Part shown: one piece after another, positions 1 through 11,300 of the stretch
Numbering within the stretch: the stretch's first letter is position 1
Layout of the letters: each line of letters begins with the position of its first letter
NCBI GenBank assembly: GCA_015350385.1
Contig: WNKI01000004.1
Span: 2,331,316-2,395,315, forward strand
Length of the DNA: 64,000 nucleotides
Source of the DNA: Aculops lycopersici
Lineage: Eukaryota; Arthropoda; Arachnida; Trombidiformes; Eriophyidae
Reading direction: 5' to 3'
Position numbers and translations under genes: made by a program
The notes under the pieces: model-generated
What the model was told of the DNA's origin: nothing
Seen by the model: only the letters and a program-made list of their open reading frames with translations
The model's database searches: none

Positions 1-472
1 CGAATTGTCAGTCGAAGTTGAAGTAAAAGTCGACGACTGGCCAGTTGGTTGGTGCACTCAAACCAGAACTTGAGTGCCGTTATGCCGGATCGATTGCGAA
101 CCGAATGAGACTTTCGTTGAATAATGCTTTCCAAATTGAAGTTGCCTCCTCGTCCTCTTAGTCGTTTGTAGTTTGTTCAACTAAACCGCTACTCCTTCTA
201 AATTGCTATGCATCTAGCTAGTTGATATTATTGGCAATAGTCTTGTTGTTGCTGCGGCTGCTGTCGCTGTTATTATGATTGTATATAAATTGATCTAAAG
301 GGCGTCTATCCAGAAGCAACAACCACTGGCTGGCTAGCTAACATTCATGAATACGCCAACCCACTTCCTGTACGAGATACAAGCGCTACACAAAACCAAT
401 ACTAATACTAGCTTACTACCCTCCGAACTCCGCCCTCCCTGATTTGTGTGTAAATCACATCAAATCTAATGA
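1..472. other. Upstream or intronic sequence, no gene seen
   Basis: I see no coding exon here. The frame of the receptor exon that follows is closed by a TGA at 470-472. The missing N-terminal exons of that receptor (signal peptide and, if it is a true Ror, the Frizzled-like domain) must lie left of the window or be too short to recognise. Confidence 0.5.
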
Positions 473-577
473 CGCAACATACAACACAATCCTAAATATA
501 ATATTAACACTAATAGTGGTAGTAGTGGTGGCCGGCAAACGATCTCAAGCTATCCAACTTCCGGACGGCCACTAGGG

Positions 578-3500
578 GTGGTAAGAGATGAAGATCTAAC
601 AAGCAACAACTCAAGCACCGACTCTTCCCCCTTCTCTTCTCAGGGGAATCCTCAAGTTGTAATAGGAGCTGCAAGCTATGGAGATTCGCAAACTAAAATA
701 ACGAAACCATACAACAGGCGACCATCAACCACTAGCGACCCGTTCGAGGACGACGAGGATCTCTACAGAATGAACCAAATGACGAACTTGACGCCAAGAC
801 AGCCTAATGATCTTAATATTGGCGGCGACAGCGACGAGTTAGAGCTCCAAAGATTGAGGATCGACCAGGAAAGTGGCGAAGTGATTCTGGTTTCCGCAGC
901 CGGCGCCGCGGATGGGGAAAGTGATAATCAATCCTCGAGATTCGATGACGTCGATGGCAACATCGACGAGCTTGCAACACTAACGCCAACCAAATTTGAT
1001 GGCCAAGAGATGGGTAATAAATCATCATCAGCAACATCATCGCAGGGATCGTTATCAGGCGGCACTAAAAGAGTTATTGTTGTTGACGTGCAGGAGCATC
1101 AACATAATAACAATAATCAAGAACTCACCGGCGGCACTAACGACAACATCAACAATGGAACTAGCAATAGCAATAACAAGAGAAAGACAAGATTTCACAC
1201 GCCGACAAGTCGCTTGGATTATTATCTTGGCGGCGGCGGCTACACTGGAAGCGAAAGATCCCTGATTGACTCAGCCAGAGTGAAGCTGGCAGAATTTGTG
1301 CACAGTCTCGCTGCTGGCCCCAAATTTGGGTGCTACATTGGAAATGGCGAGCACTACAGAGGAAATGCGTCGAGAACCCTCGACGAACGGCGCTGTCTCA
1401 ATTGGTCACAAATCAAGAGATTATATAAGGAAAGTTTTAGAAGTTTTTCTGATTACCAAACTAGTAATAGCAATGAACAAGATGACATCATTGAAAATTT
1501 TCAATTTGAAGAGAATAATAACTACTGTCGCAATCCAAATCAAGACTCGCTAGGTCCCTGGTGCTATGTCCGCTGGTTGGACGAGCTAGACTCGCCGCTT
1601 TTGTTTGCCTCGTCCACAACAAAAGATATGTTTCAAGGAATCAGTCAGGAGCAACAACAAAATTTTACATTTAGTTGGCAGGCTATAGTCATTCAAGCGC
1701 ATGGTCACGACAACTTTCAGCACGGGACTCCCAATCCCAATCCAAATTCTCATCTAGACCGACATGCGATCAGGTTTGTTCAGCGACCATGTTCCCTAGG
1801 TCCCTGTTCCGAGTACCTCTGGCTCTATATCGTCGCGCCACCTGTCGTCGTGCTCATTCTACTCATCTATCTCTCCATCCTTTGGATCCGTCGATTCAAA
1901 AGATCCCATCAAGCCGCCAGGTCCCAATATTCCAAAGGCGGAAAGCGGCGAGCGGGCTTGCCAATGCTGAACAAGCTGCACCTACCACGTGGCATCGGTC
2001 GCTTTGGTGGTCCCAAAAAGTTTGGCAACTTGTCGAGGAAGGTAGGTGGTGGAGCCAAGTATTTGGACAACGAGGATGATTTCTGCGAGATTGTCGACGA
2101 TCTCGATTGGAACGATGGTCAAACACACTCGCTGAGTCCCAAGTCAATGGAATCCTTCAAGTTGAACTCGTCCAGTTTCAGCTCCTCCAGCAGTAATGCA
2201 GCTGTGAGCGATCTAGACTCCTCAACTAACACCTCGCCCAAGGGAAACCAATGGCAGCGAGGGCAACAAAGAAAGCAACAGAACGCAAGTCTTTCAGCAA
2301 CTAGAATGAACAACTCCAAGTCCACAAACCCACTTGTGGATCTCATGTCCGGCCCTCAGTCGCCAGCATTGAGCCAAAGCGGATTGGTCCATGGTGCCGG
2401 CGATCTAATGTCCTCCTCGGAGTGTCCACCCCTGTTGTCGCGTCCAATGAATAGATCCATCACCCAGGTGGGTCCCATGTTTGCCACCTTGCGTTGTCAC
2501 GTGCGCAACAGTTCATCGCGTGCCAACCTAAATGGCCAACAGCAGCAGCAGCAGCAACAACAACAACAACAACAACAACCTGTTGTCGCCTTGCACCTAG
2601 GTGGCCGCTCGCAACAAAGCGGATCAAGTGTAGGACTAAACCAGATACCCATGAGGCGTCAATTAACTGGCACTAATGCACCAATCATGCCTAATGCCTC
2701 GGCGGGCGAATACGATCTTCCCGTTGGCGTAGATGGCAACTACAAGCCAGCTATCGGATCAGATGCATTCACATCTAAGGGATTGATTAATGGCAACTGT
2801 AGCGGAGGAGGCGGTTGTGGTAGTGGCAGTAGTGGCGGTGGCAATATTATTATCGACTCTAATAGTGTTACTACAAGCGGCGAAATTAATATTGGCTGTC
2901 GCATTGGAAAACAACAAGGCCATTTGATCCAATGTTCGCAAGCACTGGCGTCAACAAGTGGCAATGGCGGCGCTGGAAGCGGCTCTAGCTCGCCAGCAAG
3001 CTTACCATTTGGTGCAGTCTCTGCGGCGACAAATGCGAAGCCACTGAAGCCGCCAAGTGGACCGCAGCCACCGATACCGCAACGCCAGTTTCAACAGCAA
3101 CTAGATGGCAGCTTGATGAACATCACCACCATCCACGACAATAACAACCAACGACTAGACCCACCATCCAGTGCAATGAAAGCAACGACCACCGCCGCCG
3201 CCAATGCTTGTGATATAACGCAACTAGCTTGCGCTCGAACTATGCATCAGACAAAGTGCAATGAGCATGTTGATACTACGACTACTATGGGCGATACAAT
3301 AGTAACCTACGCCGCCGGCGACAGAGACGAGAATGGCGTCAAAAATTACGTTGAGCTTGGCGATTTGCCGCAATTGAATGCGGCTAGTATCTCTCTATCG
3401 CCAGCACCATCGGCGTCGTCGCTACCCGACTCGCTTGCTAAAGGATCCAATGAGTCGCCTCTGTTTATCTACGAGGGCAAGTTTAGCCAAGTTCAAGTGG

Positions 3501-4822
3501 CCTACGTTGTGCGCCAAGACAATCGGCGGCGGCAGCAGCAGCAGGCAACTGGTGGTTGCTACGTGGTTGGCGATGGCAGCGGAGCTAGCGACTCAGAGCA
3601 ACAGCAGCACCAAATGGTAGCTGTTTGCTCGTTGAAGAGAACGCCAGCTCCTTCGATTGATCTAAAGATTTTCTCTCCCTCTGAGTTGAAAGTGAGAAAC
3701 TTGAACCACCTGAACCTCATCAAATTGATTGGCTTCTTTGCGGTTAAGGCAGACGCAGCGCCGGCAACGACCACGACGACGACCGATAATGACAACACTG
3801 AAATGAATGGTGCAATATGCTCACTGGTCTACGACATGGCAAATCTAATAGATCTTAACGATTGGCTCAAGCAACAGAACAAGGACATAGCCTCTGATCA
3901 GCAGGCCGAGCGAAGTTTATGCAAAAATCTCACCTGTTGTGCAAAACAATTGGCACTTGCCATTGACTATCTACACGACCAAGGGATCATCTACAAGGAC
4001 TTGGCGTGTCGTAATTGTTTTCTTGATCCAAGCAAGATGTTGGTCAAGTTGGCAAGCTTTAATATTGAATTGGTCCTACCGAATAACAACGATGCACTTG
4101 GCTTAAATTCTATGATTCGTCCAAAGTACCTGCGTGATTATTATGTCATTGACTCGCGCCCCTTAGACTGCCAGCTATTGCCACTAAGTTGGATTCCGTT
4201 GGAGTCTATTCTATTCAACAAGTTTAGCAAACAAACCGACGTTTGGTCATTCGGGTGTCTCATCTACGAACTATTTAGTCTTGGCGAGGTGGCCTACTTT
4301 GGTTACACGAGCAAACAGGTCGTCGATGCGGTTCGCTCGAATTTAATGCCGCCACAACCAATTTTATGTCCACAAGGAATCTATCAATTAATGTGCAAGT
4401 GTCTCAGTGATATACCAACATTACGTCCAACTATCAAGCAAATCTATGAGCAACTCAATGTATTTAGTGGCCAGTGTAGCTCGTTCCTTGACCATCACCT
4501 ATGTTCCCTCTCTGCCACTTCAACCTTGGATCTGATTAGTATTCTTAGTCGTGATCAAAACCAAGACAAGTCTAGTGGCGGCAAGATTTCATTTGAGAAT
4601 GATAGCAACAAGGTGAAGATAAACTCAATGTTAAAGACAAAATCTTATGCAAATATCAATAACATCACCAAAAACAACCACAAAGACAACCCTAAGCAAT
4701 CGGATGGCAATGAGATGGTTAGAAATCTGAGCTTTGGTTACGACAACTTCAATTTGATCGATATCCAAAGACAATTGGGAGTTAAAAATGCAAAGAACGA
4801 GCCAAATCCGGAAGCTACCTGA
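578..4822 (+). CDS. Ror-like receptor: kringle, TM, pseudokinase (5' end unresolved)
   Basis: Single-pass receptor related to the Ror/MuSK tyrosine-kinase group. Residues about 1-250 are acidic, Asn/Ser-rich and lack a signal peptide. A kringle follows at about 251-412, with six cysteines, CYIGNGEHYRG near its start and PWCYVRW near its end; it is about twice the usual 80 residues because of an inserted loop. The TM is at about 415-438, followed by basic residues. A juxtamembrane region of about 520 residues holds a poly-Q run (2536-2580). The kinase-like domain spans about 965-1295. YKDLACRN keeps the catalytic-loop Asp and Asn, but the VAIK lysine is Cys (VAVCSLK), the DFG motif reads ASFN, and no glycine loop is visible. 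I infer a pseudokinase. The frame is open from 473 without an ATG; position 578 is a GTG and the first in-frame ATG is at 770, so this is probably an internal exon whose acceptor I could not place. The stop is 4820-4822. Assignment to Ror rather than another kringle receptor is likely, not certain. Confidence 0.82.
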   Translation: MVRDEDLTSNNSSTDSSPFSSQGNPQVVIGAASYGDSQTKITKPYNRRPSTTSDPFEDDEDLYRMNQMTNLTPRQPNDLNIGGDSDELELQRLRIDQESGEVILVSAAGAADGESDNQSSRFDDVDGNIDELATLTPTKFDGQEMGNKSSSATSSQGSLSGGTKRVIVVDVQEHQHNNNNQELTGGTNDNINNGTSNSNNKRKTRFHTPTSRLDYYLGGGGYTGSERSLIDSARVKLAEFVHSLAAGPKFGCYIGNGEHYRGNASRTLDERRCLNWSQIKRLYKESFRSFSDYQTSNSNEQDDIIENFQFEENNNYCRNPNQDSLGPWCYVRWLDELDSPLLFASSTTKDMFQGISQEQQQNFTFSWQAIVIQAHGHDNFQHGTPNPNPNSHLDRHAIRFVQRPCSLGPCSEYLWLYIVAPPVVVLILLIYLSILWIRRFKRSHQAARSQYSKGGKRRAGLPMLNKLHLPRGIGRFGGPKKFGNLSRKVGGGAKYLDNEDDFCEIVDDLDWNDGQTHSLSPKSMESFKLNSSSFSSSSSNAAVSDLDSSTNTSPKGNQWQRGQQRKQQNASLSATRMNNSKSTNPLVDLMSGPQSPALSQSGLVHGAGDLMSSSECPPLLSRPMNRSITQVGPMFATLRCHVRNSSSRANLNGQQQQQQQQQQQQQQPVVALHLGGRSQQSGSSVGLNQIPMRRQLTGTNAPIMPNASAGEYDLPVGVDGNYKPAIGSDAFTSKGLINGNCSGGGGCGSGSSGGGNIIIDSNSVTTSGEINIGCRIGKQQGHLIQCSQALASTSGNGGAGSGSSSPASLPFGAVSAATNAKPLKPPSGPQPPIPQRQFQQQLDGSLMNITTIHDNNNQRLDPPSSAMKATTTAAANACDITQLACARTMHQTKCNEHVDTTTTMGDTIVTYAAGDRDENGVKNYVELGDLPQLNAASISLSPAPSASSLPDSLAKGSNESPLFIYEGKFSQVQVAYVVRQDNRRRQQQQATGGCYVVGDGSGASDSEQQQHQMVAVCSLKRTPAPSIDLKIFSPSELKVRNLNHLNLIKLIGFFAVKADAAPATTTTTTDNDNTEMNGAICSLVYDMANLIDLNDWLKQQNKDIASDQQAERSLCKNLTCCAKQLALAIDYLHDQGIIYKDLACRNCFLDPSKMLVKLASFNIELVLPNNNDALGLNSMIRPKYLRDYYVIDSRPLDCQLLPLSWIPLESILFNKFSKQTDVWSFGCLIYELFSLGEVAYFGYTSKQVVDAVRSNLMPPQPILCPQGIYQLMCKCLSDIPTLRPTIKQIYEQLNVFSGQCSSFLDHHLCSLSATSTLDLISILSRDQNQDKSSGGKISFENDSNKVKINSMLKTKSYANINNITKNNHKDNPKQSDGNEMVRNLSFGYDNFNLIDIQRQLGVKNAKNEPNPEAT

Positions 4823-5474
4823 GGAACTTGAGCGAGGTCAAGCTGGCCCGGTAGCGGTAAAAAGGCATCCCAGAATTTGCATCCAATTTGGGGCAGGTAA
4901 CTGGATTAGGTGCAACGGCAACGCACACATCAATACGGGGATAATACGTGCAACGGTGAAAAACAATCACAAGGCGAGAAAAAAGTCCCAAGTTCGAAAC
5001 GAGTGTTCGGACGGCGAGACACGCCCGCTTGGCACGCGTAGCCCGGCACCGGCCTAAAGGTCCGCGCAGCCTCGAGGTGAATGACGAATTTCGGGATCAG
5101 CGAACGGCACAAAGTCAGACGGTGGATGTCACGTTATCCTGCAAGCTCGCGCCTTTTTTCGTGCTATCGGTGCGGCAAAGCAGCAGCAGCATTGCAAATT
5201 CTTCTCGCTCTCCAAAGTTCGCTGTTGGCCGGAGTACAAATGCACTGCTGGCGACTCGCCGCCACAGTAAGTTGGTAGTTTCAATGGAGCAATGGCAGCA
5301 GAAAAGCAGACAAGCAGGAGCAGCGAGTCAACGATGTTGACGCCGAAAGCAGCCACAGCAAAGTCGCCCCGAGTGCGACCAAATGGATGACTCTGAGCTT
5401 TGCAATCGCAATGTGTGTCGACGGCCGGCCAAGTTGCAGCGACCAGGATGGCAGCGGGAAAACAGCGGCACATC

Positions 5475-5514
<40 letters not shown>

Positions 5515-5515
5515 G
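5475..5515. repeat. (GGC)n trinucleotide repeat
   Basis: About eleven perfect GGC units, flanked by GCA/CAG triplets. It lies in non-coding DNA between the Ror-like and HMGB genes. Confidence 0.9.
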
Positions 5516-6696
5516 TGCAGTGCAATTCAGTGCAGAGAGCAAGCAAGCGGCTAAGAGACTTTGCCCCAGGAGTTTAGATGCGAGTTTTGCGCGGCCAAAT
5601 GTGTAGCGAATATCAGCGGCAGCCAGTCGGGGCAGCAGCAGCAGCAGCAGCAGAGAGGCGGCATTAGCAAATACAATGCACACTATTTTCCCTTACAAAA
5701 CACCAAACTCGATTGCTTTGCGCGCCAACTCATGATCTCGGGCGCCCTGCCTGTACTCTTCCAATGGAGGCATTAACGCAAACCTCATACCATGTAGGCT
5801 GGCACACACAAACTGTGTGTTGCTGATGTTGTTGCCGCCGCGGTCGTCGTCGCAGGCTGCAGTCGTTGCCATTGCCCGCTGGATGCCTTGGAGATATGTG
5901 TGCTTTTTTGCAATGGGCGGTTTGTGTGCGACTGTGGTGTCGTCGTCGGCGCCGCGATAGCAGAGCAGGCAGCCAGTTCCATTGCAACAACCTACTGAAA
6001 AGTTGTAACCGCCGCAACGGTTTGCCAATGGACATTCTCGAGGCGTTCTATTCCACACTACAGTGCGCACTCAATTTGGTGGATCTGCGGCGCAACCGCC
6101 CAGCAGGAATCGCGAGGGAGGCGTGGTCGGTCTCACCCGAGGAACCTTGTGCGCCGCGCGGCGGCATTTGAAGCACGAACCTGTGGTTGGAAAAAATAGG
6201 GATTGCCCGCCAAAAATCGCCAGAATCTAAGCAGAAGAAAATATGCAATTCTTGCTCACATTTTACCGAGTAAAACTAGTAAAACGAACGAAAAAAAAAC
6301 ATGCTAATGGGCGTTCAGGTGACGCTTGGGACATGTTGCTCCGATTTGCCATTGAGTCCTTCGGAGGACAAAATCCCGCGTTTTCCAGCACAGCTGTCCT
6401 CATAGGCTGATTTAGTACGAAAAAGTTCCGTCTGTGGCGCCACAGTCTCTAGAAGCTTATTCTCACACGGTGAGCAAGCACAGGCCGGCTCTCTCGCTGC
6501 GAATGTGTTCGTGCCATTGCTTTTTCCGTTGCCCTGCCATTGCCGCCGATTCTGTTGCTGCTGTTTTGGCATTGGGTAGTTCGTTTGCGCTATAGCAACG
6601 GCGGCGCCAATGGAGAATTGAAGCTTGAGATGAAAAGCAAGCAAGCGGCCGTTTGGATTGCTTGCTTGCTTGCTTTCTCGTTCGCTTGTTCCTTGG

Positions 6697-6717
6697 CTCT
6701 CTCTCTCTCTCTCTCTC
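6697..6717. repeat. (CT)n microsatellite
   Basis: Ten perfect CT units. They read as GA repeats on the minus strand, the kind of tract bound by GAGA-type factors in arthropods. No regulatory role is shown. Confidence 0.85.
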
Positions 6718-6950
6718 ATTGGAGCTCGCACAACACTCAAACACACACTCGCTCACTGTGTGTGCGTTGAGTTGTGTGCTATTCCGGTAGACTTGCATTA
6801 CGCTTGCATTACTCCCGCTCCTTTTCTACGGCGCACTGCACTAACGAATGCTGCTTTTACTGCAGCAGCGCAGATCCACTTCCACTGCAAGCAGCCGCCC
6901 GCTTGCCTGTCATGAGATTGCCATTCCCCCATTGCAAGTCTGTGCTGCTC

Positions 6951-7098
6951 TTCCCATTGCCCGCCACTCTCATCTCCATTCGCTTCACTGTTGCTGCTGC
7001 TCTTCTCATTGCCCGCCACTCACATCTACATTGGCGCTACTGCTTCCACTGCTCTTCCCATTGCCCGCCAATCGCATCTCCATTGGCGCCCACTGAGA
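6951..7098. repeat. 52-bp tandem repeat, nearly three copies
   Basis: Units begin at 6951, 7003 and 7055, each opening with TTCYCATTGCCCGCCA and continuing with a CATCTMCATT block. The spacing is exactly 52 bp twice and the third unit is cut short near 7098. Since 52 is not a multiple of three, the copies fall in different frames, which argues against a coding repeat. It ends about 450 bp before the HMGB start codon. Confidence 0.8.
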
Positions 7099-7182
7099 TC
7101 GGCTGCTTTGCGCTGCGCTGCACTCGGCTTGCTTAGCACCATATACAAAACTATGCTACGGCGCTCGCACACACGGAGCAAC

Positions 7183-7208
7183 GAGCGAGCGAGCGAGTGA
7201 GCGAGCGA
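7183..7208. repeat. (GAGC)n short tandem repeat
   Basis: About six imperfect GAGC/GCGA tetramers about 340 bp upstream of the HMGB start codon. Confidence 0.75.
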
Positions 7209-7543
7209 ACGAAAGACCAAGGAGAATACAGAAAGTCCATAGTAAAACGGACGTTGCAAATCCAACTGTCACATCGCAATTGCAAACTACACAGTAAACA
7301 ACAATAACAAACTCACTATACTAAAATAATACTACCGCCACTAGCTAACCAGTAGCTCGGCCGCTCGCACACAATTTTAACCAGCGCGCGCCACGTATTA
7401 CGTACCCAACCCTACAAAACAAGTGCAGCAGTTATATTCAGGTGCATCCTAAACAACGTTAGCTGCGGCTCATAAGCTTCCCTAACCCTCAGACATAAAC
7501 AGCACACCATAAGTAACAACAACAACAACAACCACTAGACAAC

Positions 7544-8122
7544 ATGGTCAAAGTAAAGGACAACAAGCCGAGGGGACGTATGTCGTCATATGCCTACTTT
7601 GTGCAGAAGACTCGCGAAGATTTTAAAAAGAAGCACCCAAATGAGAATGTGGTCTTTGCAGAATTCTCAAAGAAGTGCTCAGACACGTGGAAGAAGATGA
7701 GCGAAAGCGAGAAGAAGAAGTACGTTCAAATGGCCGACAAGGACAAGAAGCGTTACGACAGCGAGATGGCAAACTACGTTCCACCGAAGGATGGCAAGGG
7801 AAAGAAGGGCAAGAAGGCCAAGAAGGACCCAAATGCACCAAAGAGAGCCCTATCAGCTTTCTTCTGGTTCTGTAACGATGAGAGAAACAAGGTTAAGGAG
7901 ACTTTGCCAACTGGTGCTAGTGTTGGAGATGTCTCAAAGGAGTGCGCCCGCCGTTGGAACGGCCTGAGCCAATCGGCCAAGAGCAAATACGAGGCTCTAG
8001 CTGCCAAGGACAAGGCTCGTTACGAGAAAGAGATTGCCATTTACAGGAAGAAGAACGAGGGTTCGCCCAAGAAGGCCGGCAAGAAGGGAAAGAAGGCCGA
8101 AACTTCGGACTCCGATGATTGA
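7544..8122 (+). CDS. HMGB: Two-box high mobility group B protein
   Basis: Nuclear DNA-bending protein of 192 residues. Box A covers about residues 8-78 (KPRGRMSSYAYFVQ, with conserved Phe, Trp and Lys positions) and box B about 96-168, starting DPNAPKRALSAFFWF. A Lys/Gly-rich linker (KDGKGKKGKKAKK) separates them. The family binds the minor groove without sequence specificity and bends DNA in chromatin and transcription complexes. The usual long acidic tail is reduced to a Lys-rich segment ending TSDSDD. The frame is uninterrupted and its ATG lies in a good context (ACAACATGG) after a CAA-rich leader. The stop is 8120-8122, and the 3' end faces the kekkon-like gene 250 bp away. It is the two-box class (HMGB1/Dsp1), not the single-box HmgD class. 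The lack of introns may be natural here or may mean a retrocopy. Confidence 0.95.
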   Translation: MVKVKDNKPRGRMSSYAYFVQKTREDFKKKHPNENVVFAEFSKKCSDTWKKMSESEKKKYVQMADKDKKRYDSEMANYVPPKDGKGKKGKKAKKDPNAPKRALSAFFWFCNDERNKVKETLPTGASVGDVSKECARRWNGLSQSAKSKYEALAAKDKARYEKEIAIYRKKNEGSPKKAGKKGKKAETSDSDD

Positions 8123-8375
8123 ACAAGATCTCTTCCTTAAGCTTGGGAGGGAGTCATTTCCTTAGATGGATACACTAGATCGATCTGGAATGATTTCACG
8201 TACATATACCCATATATATATATATATAAATAATTTTGACCTGACACATAACAAAAAGGAAACATTTTACCAATCGATTAAACTCAAATTCTACAATTCA
8301 CAGATATGTTTAGTTAACAGTCTCACACATTTCTTGGCGGTTAAGTCAACAAGTATCAACAACTAGGATTTATCA

Positions 8376-11300
8376 TCATTGAATAATATTATTAGTAATG
8401 CTACCAATACCAGTGACATGATCCTCGTAGGCAGTGGTGGTTGTTGGGCCATAGATGAACTGATGCTGGTGTACCTGCGACAATTGTTGATTGTATGAGC
8501 AACCGTCGTAAGTTGGGGGCGAGTTATCAACTTGATGTGGATAATCAGCGGGATGCTGAGCAACTACAATGTACCTGGTCTCATTATCACCACCGACACC
8601 AATACCGCCTCCACCACAACCAGGTAAACTAAACAATAAACTATTGCCATTGTTACTAGGCGCACGGCTTCCGGTTGCCAGAGCCGTTGTAATTTGGTGC
8701 TGGTGCTGTTGTTTATGTTGACTTGCTACTAGATTATTAGCTTGCTGGATGCTCATGCAAGTCTGACTCAAGATTGAATCCAACTCCAAGTTGCTAACGC
8801 CACTAACGTCGCCGTCGTTCACCTCGTCGGCGGTCGACGGGCACGAGCAGTCGGCGGGCAAAAATAGCGGCTCAAAATTTACCTGGCTTCTCTCGTGAGC
8901 GGATGGTAATGATGCCATTGCCACCGTTGTGCCTATGCAATCTCCATTTAGTAGCATTCGCTTGGAGCGCCGAAGAGTTGCCTCGTTGCCATTGCACATG
9001 TTATTAGTATTATCATGTCCAGGTAATCCGTTGTAAGATGTTGCTGCCATACTGAATCCATTAACGCAACCACCTGTGCCTGAGTTGAAGCAAATTGAGC
9101 TGCTTGTATGGAGCTCGTGCGACTCATCTGACGATATTATTAAGCGTCGCTGGCTATCGTTTGTCGTTGAGCTGCTACTGTTTCCGCTGGCCGTCAGTTT
9201 TCGTCTTCCATGTTGTTGTTTTTGTGCCTGCGACTGACCTACAAACTTCCGCTCGCCAACCAAACTTCCGCTAATGGTGGCGACAGGCTGACCGTCACCC
9301 TCGCAATACTTCAAGTTTCTCTCCTTGAGGTTTTCCGACTCTCGCTCTTGATCCTCAAGCTCCTCTTGCCGCTCGTTGTCCTCTTCGTATTCCTCATCGT
9401 ATTCATCGTCGTCCTCTTGCTCGTCGTCGCCATAGCATTCAATATCCTCTATCTTGAGCCTCCGATTAACTGTTTGTTTGTTGGGCTTGTTGTGGTCCTT
9501 CTTAAATGTAACCTGTCTCTTCTGTTCCTTAGACAAGTCGCCAACTCGATGGTGATTGTTGCATTTCAGTCTGAAGATGATCAAAGTTGTAATGAGACAT
9601 CCAATCAAGATGCCTGAGCAGATTCCAATTATCAGAGGAGCATCTCTGGCCATCGAATGCAACCAGCCGCTAAGGTACTGAGTGTTCATGCGGTTAGTGA
9701 GAAATCTAAGCCGATCCACAAGTGGCCTGTTGTCTTGTTGCACTTCATCGTTCAAATTTTGCTGCTCTCCTCTGGGATCACCGTAGGAGGTTTCAATATC
9801 ACTGAGCATCGGCTCGTCTCGATGATAGTTCATGTCAACCAGCGATAACTTATTGCTTGTATACCTGCCAATCAAATTCAATGACAACAACTTGAGCGAG
9901 GTCTTGCTGATTTTCGGCGCATCTAAGTTGTCTCGTCTTGCTTGAGTAATGGTATCAGAATCAGCTGTTTCCGGTTTGCTAGGCGCATGGGTTATTCGTG
10001 CTGTGATTAGGGGTCCAGTGGAGCCGTGTTTTGTTGAGGTCGAGTTTGTTTGCCTTGTTGTGGGTCTAGTTTGGTGATTGACCATTTGGTCACTTGAGAT
10101 GGAATCAAGACTCCTAGCTTGCGACGACAAGTTAGTCCCGCTGGCCGCAGCCGATTGAAATTGATTTTGCGCAGCTCCGGTCGAGGTCGCCACTTGACGC
10201 ATTTGAGATTGGGGATTCAATTTTATCAAGTCCTCTGGCAAGTGGATCGGTATAAACAACTCGCGCTGACTCGTCACATTAACTTGAGTTCTATTGTTGA
10301 CGGCCTCATTCATAGCTTTGTCCAGCTCGCGCCTCAAACTAATCTTGGCTCGCTCGAGACCACCACCCCTCGAGGTGCTACCACCGCCACCACCACCTGT
10401 AAACGGATACCTTGGCACCTGTGAGCTGGATGGTGGCGAGCTTGATGCAACTAGGGCTTGGTTGAAATCCAATCTCAGGGGGGCTACCAATTGCTTTCGC
10501 ATCGCTAACCGGCGTCGCGACTGCATCCTGGCAACGGGACTCGAACCATCGATCACAATGGGAAAAAGGACATCCAATTGGCCAACGGAGTTTGTAATTC
10601 GACACAGAAAAAATTTCTCCATCCGATTAGAGAAGCTTGCTGAGCTACTGGCATCTTGGTGGCGTTCATCTTTTTTCTCGCCTCCTTGGCCATCATCTGA
10701 TTTGCCGCCGCCGCCAACATCACTGCCACTGCTTACTGCTTGGCCAGTGATTAGAGGCGATGAGGCTGAATCTATTATCAAGTGTTCAACTCTAGTTATC
10801 ACAGTATCAATTTGGCCTCCAACTTGAGTCTCGTCCGAGTCTTGCTGGCCCCTGGCCGAAGAATCGGCATCATTTTTCTCGTTGGCTCCATCACTATTGC
10901 TTGCAGAACCGAGCAAACTTCCATTGGCTCTTGTTACATAATCAATTACTGCAAATTCTCTCCCCTCGAGCGACTCAACCAAAAGTCTAAGTTGGCGGTC
11001 CGAGTTGCTGCTGCTGCTACTGATACTATTGTTAGATTTCGCCTTACTTCCGGTTCCGGTTGTGGGCGCCAATGCTGCTGCTTCCGTGGATGTTAAAGGC
11101 TGGCTGTGCGATGGAGACGACGAGCGCCAAATTAAAACGGGTCGATGCTTTTGCTGTCGCTGATGACCAGTGTGTTGCTGGCCAAAAGCGATGGAGCTAT
11201 TTGAGGAATCTAGTAGCCACCACTCGATTTGAATCAGATCCAAGTCGAGCTCGTCGGTGAGCTCCAGTGGGCAAGTGAGCTCAATTGGCTCTTTGGGGAG

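Larger units (their letters stand above)
4823..7543. other. Intergenic region upstream of HMGB
   Basis: Contains the 3' UTR of the Ror-like gene and the promoter and 5' UTR of HMGB. It is GC-rich with CGG, CT and GAGC simple repeats and a 52-bp tandem repeat. Several open frames cross on both strands (for example 5129-5683 minus), but they are low-complexity products of the repeats and match no family I know. No clear polyadenylation signal or core promoter was recognised. Confidence 0.5.

Noticed and set aside
578..580. GTG as start of the Ror-like protein
   Set aside because: A GTG start is not expected for a nuclear gene, and the frame is open upstream to 473. It is treated as an internal position of an exon with unknown 5' end.
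5129..5683. 184-residue minus frame with a Leu-rich start resembling a signal peptide
   Set aside because: Most of it is the reverse reading of CAG and GGC repeats (poly-Leu, poly-Pro); no domain or conserved pattern.
10537..10549. tRNA B-box-like GGTTCGAGTCCCG on the minus strand
   Set aside because: It lies in the coding exon of the kekkon-like gene (IDGSSPV) and no A box or acceptor stem is found at the right spacing.
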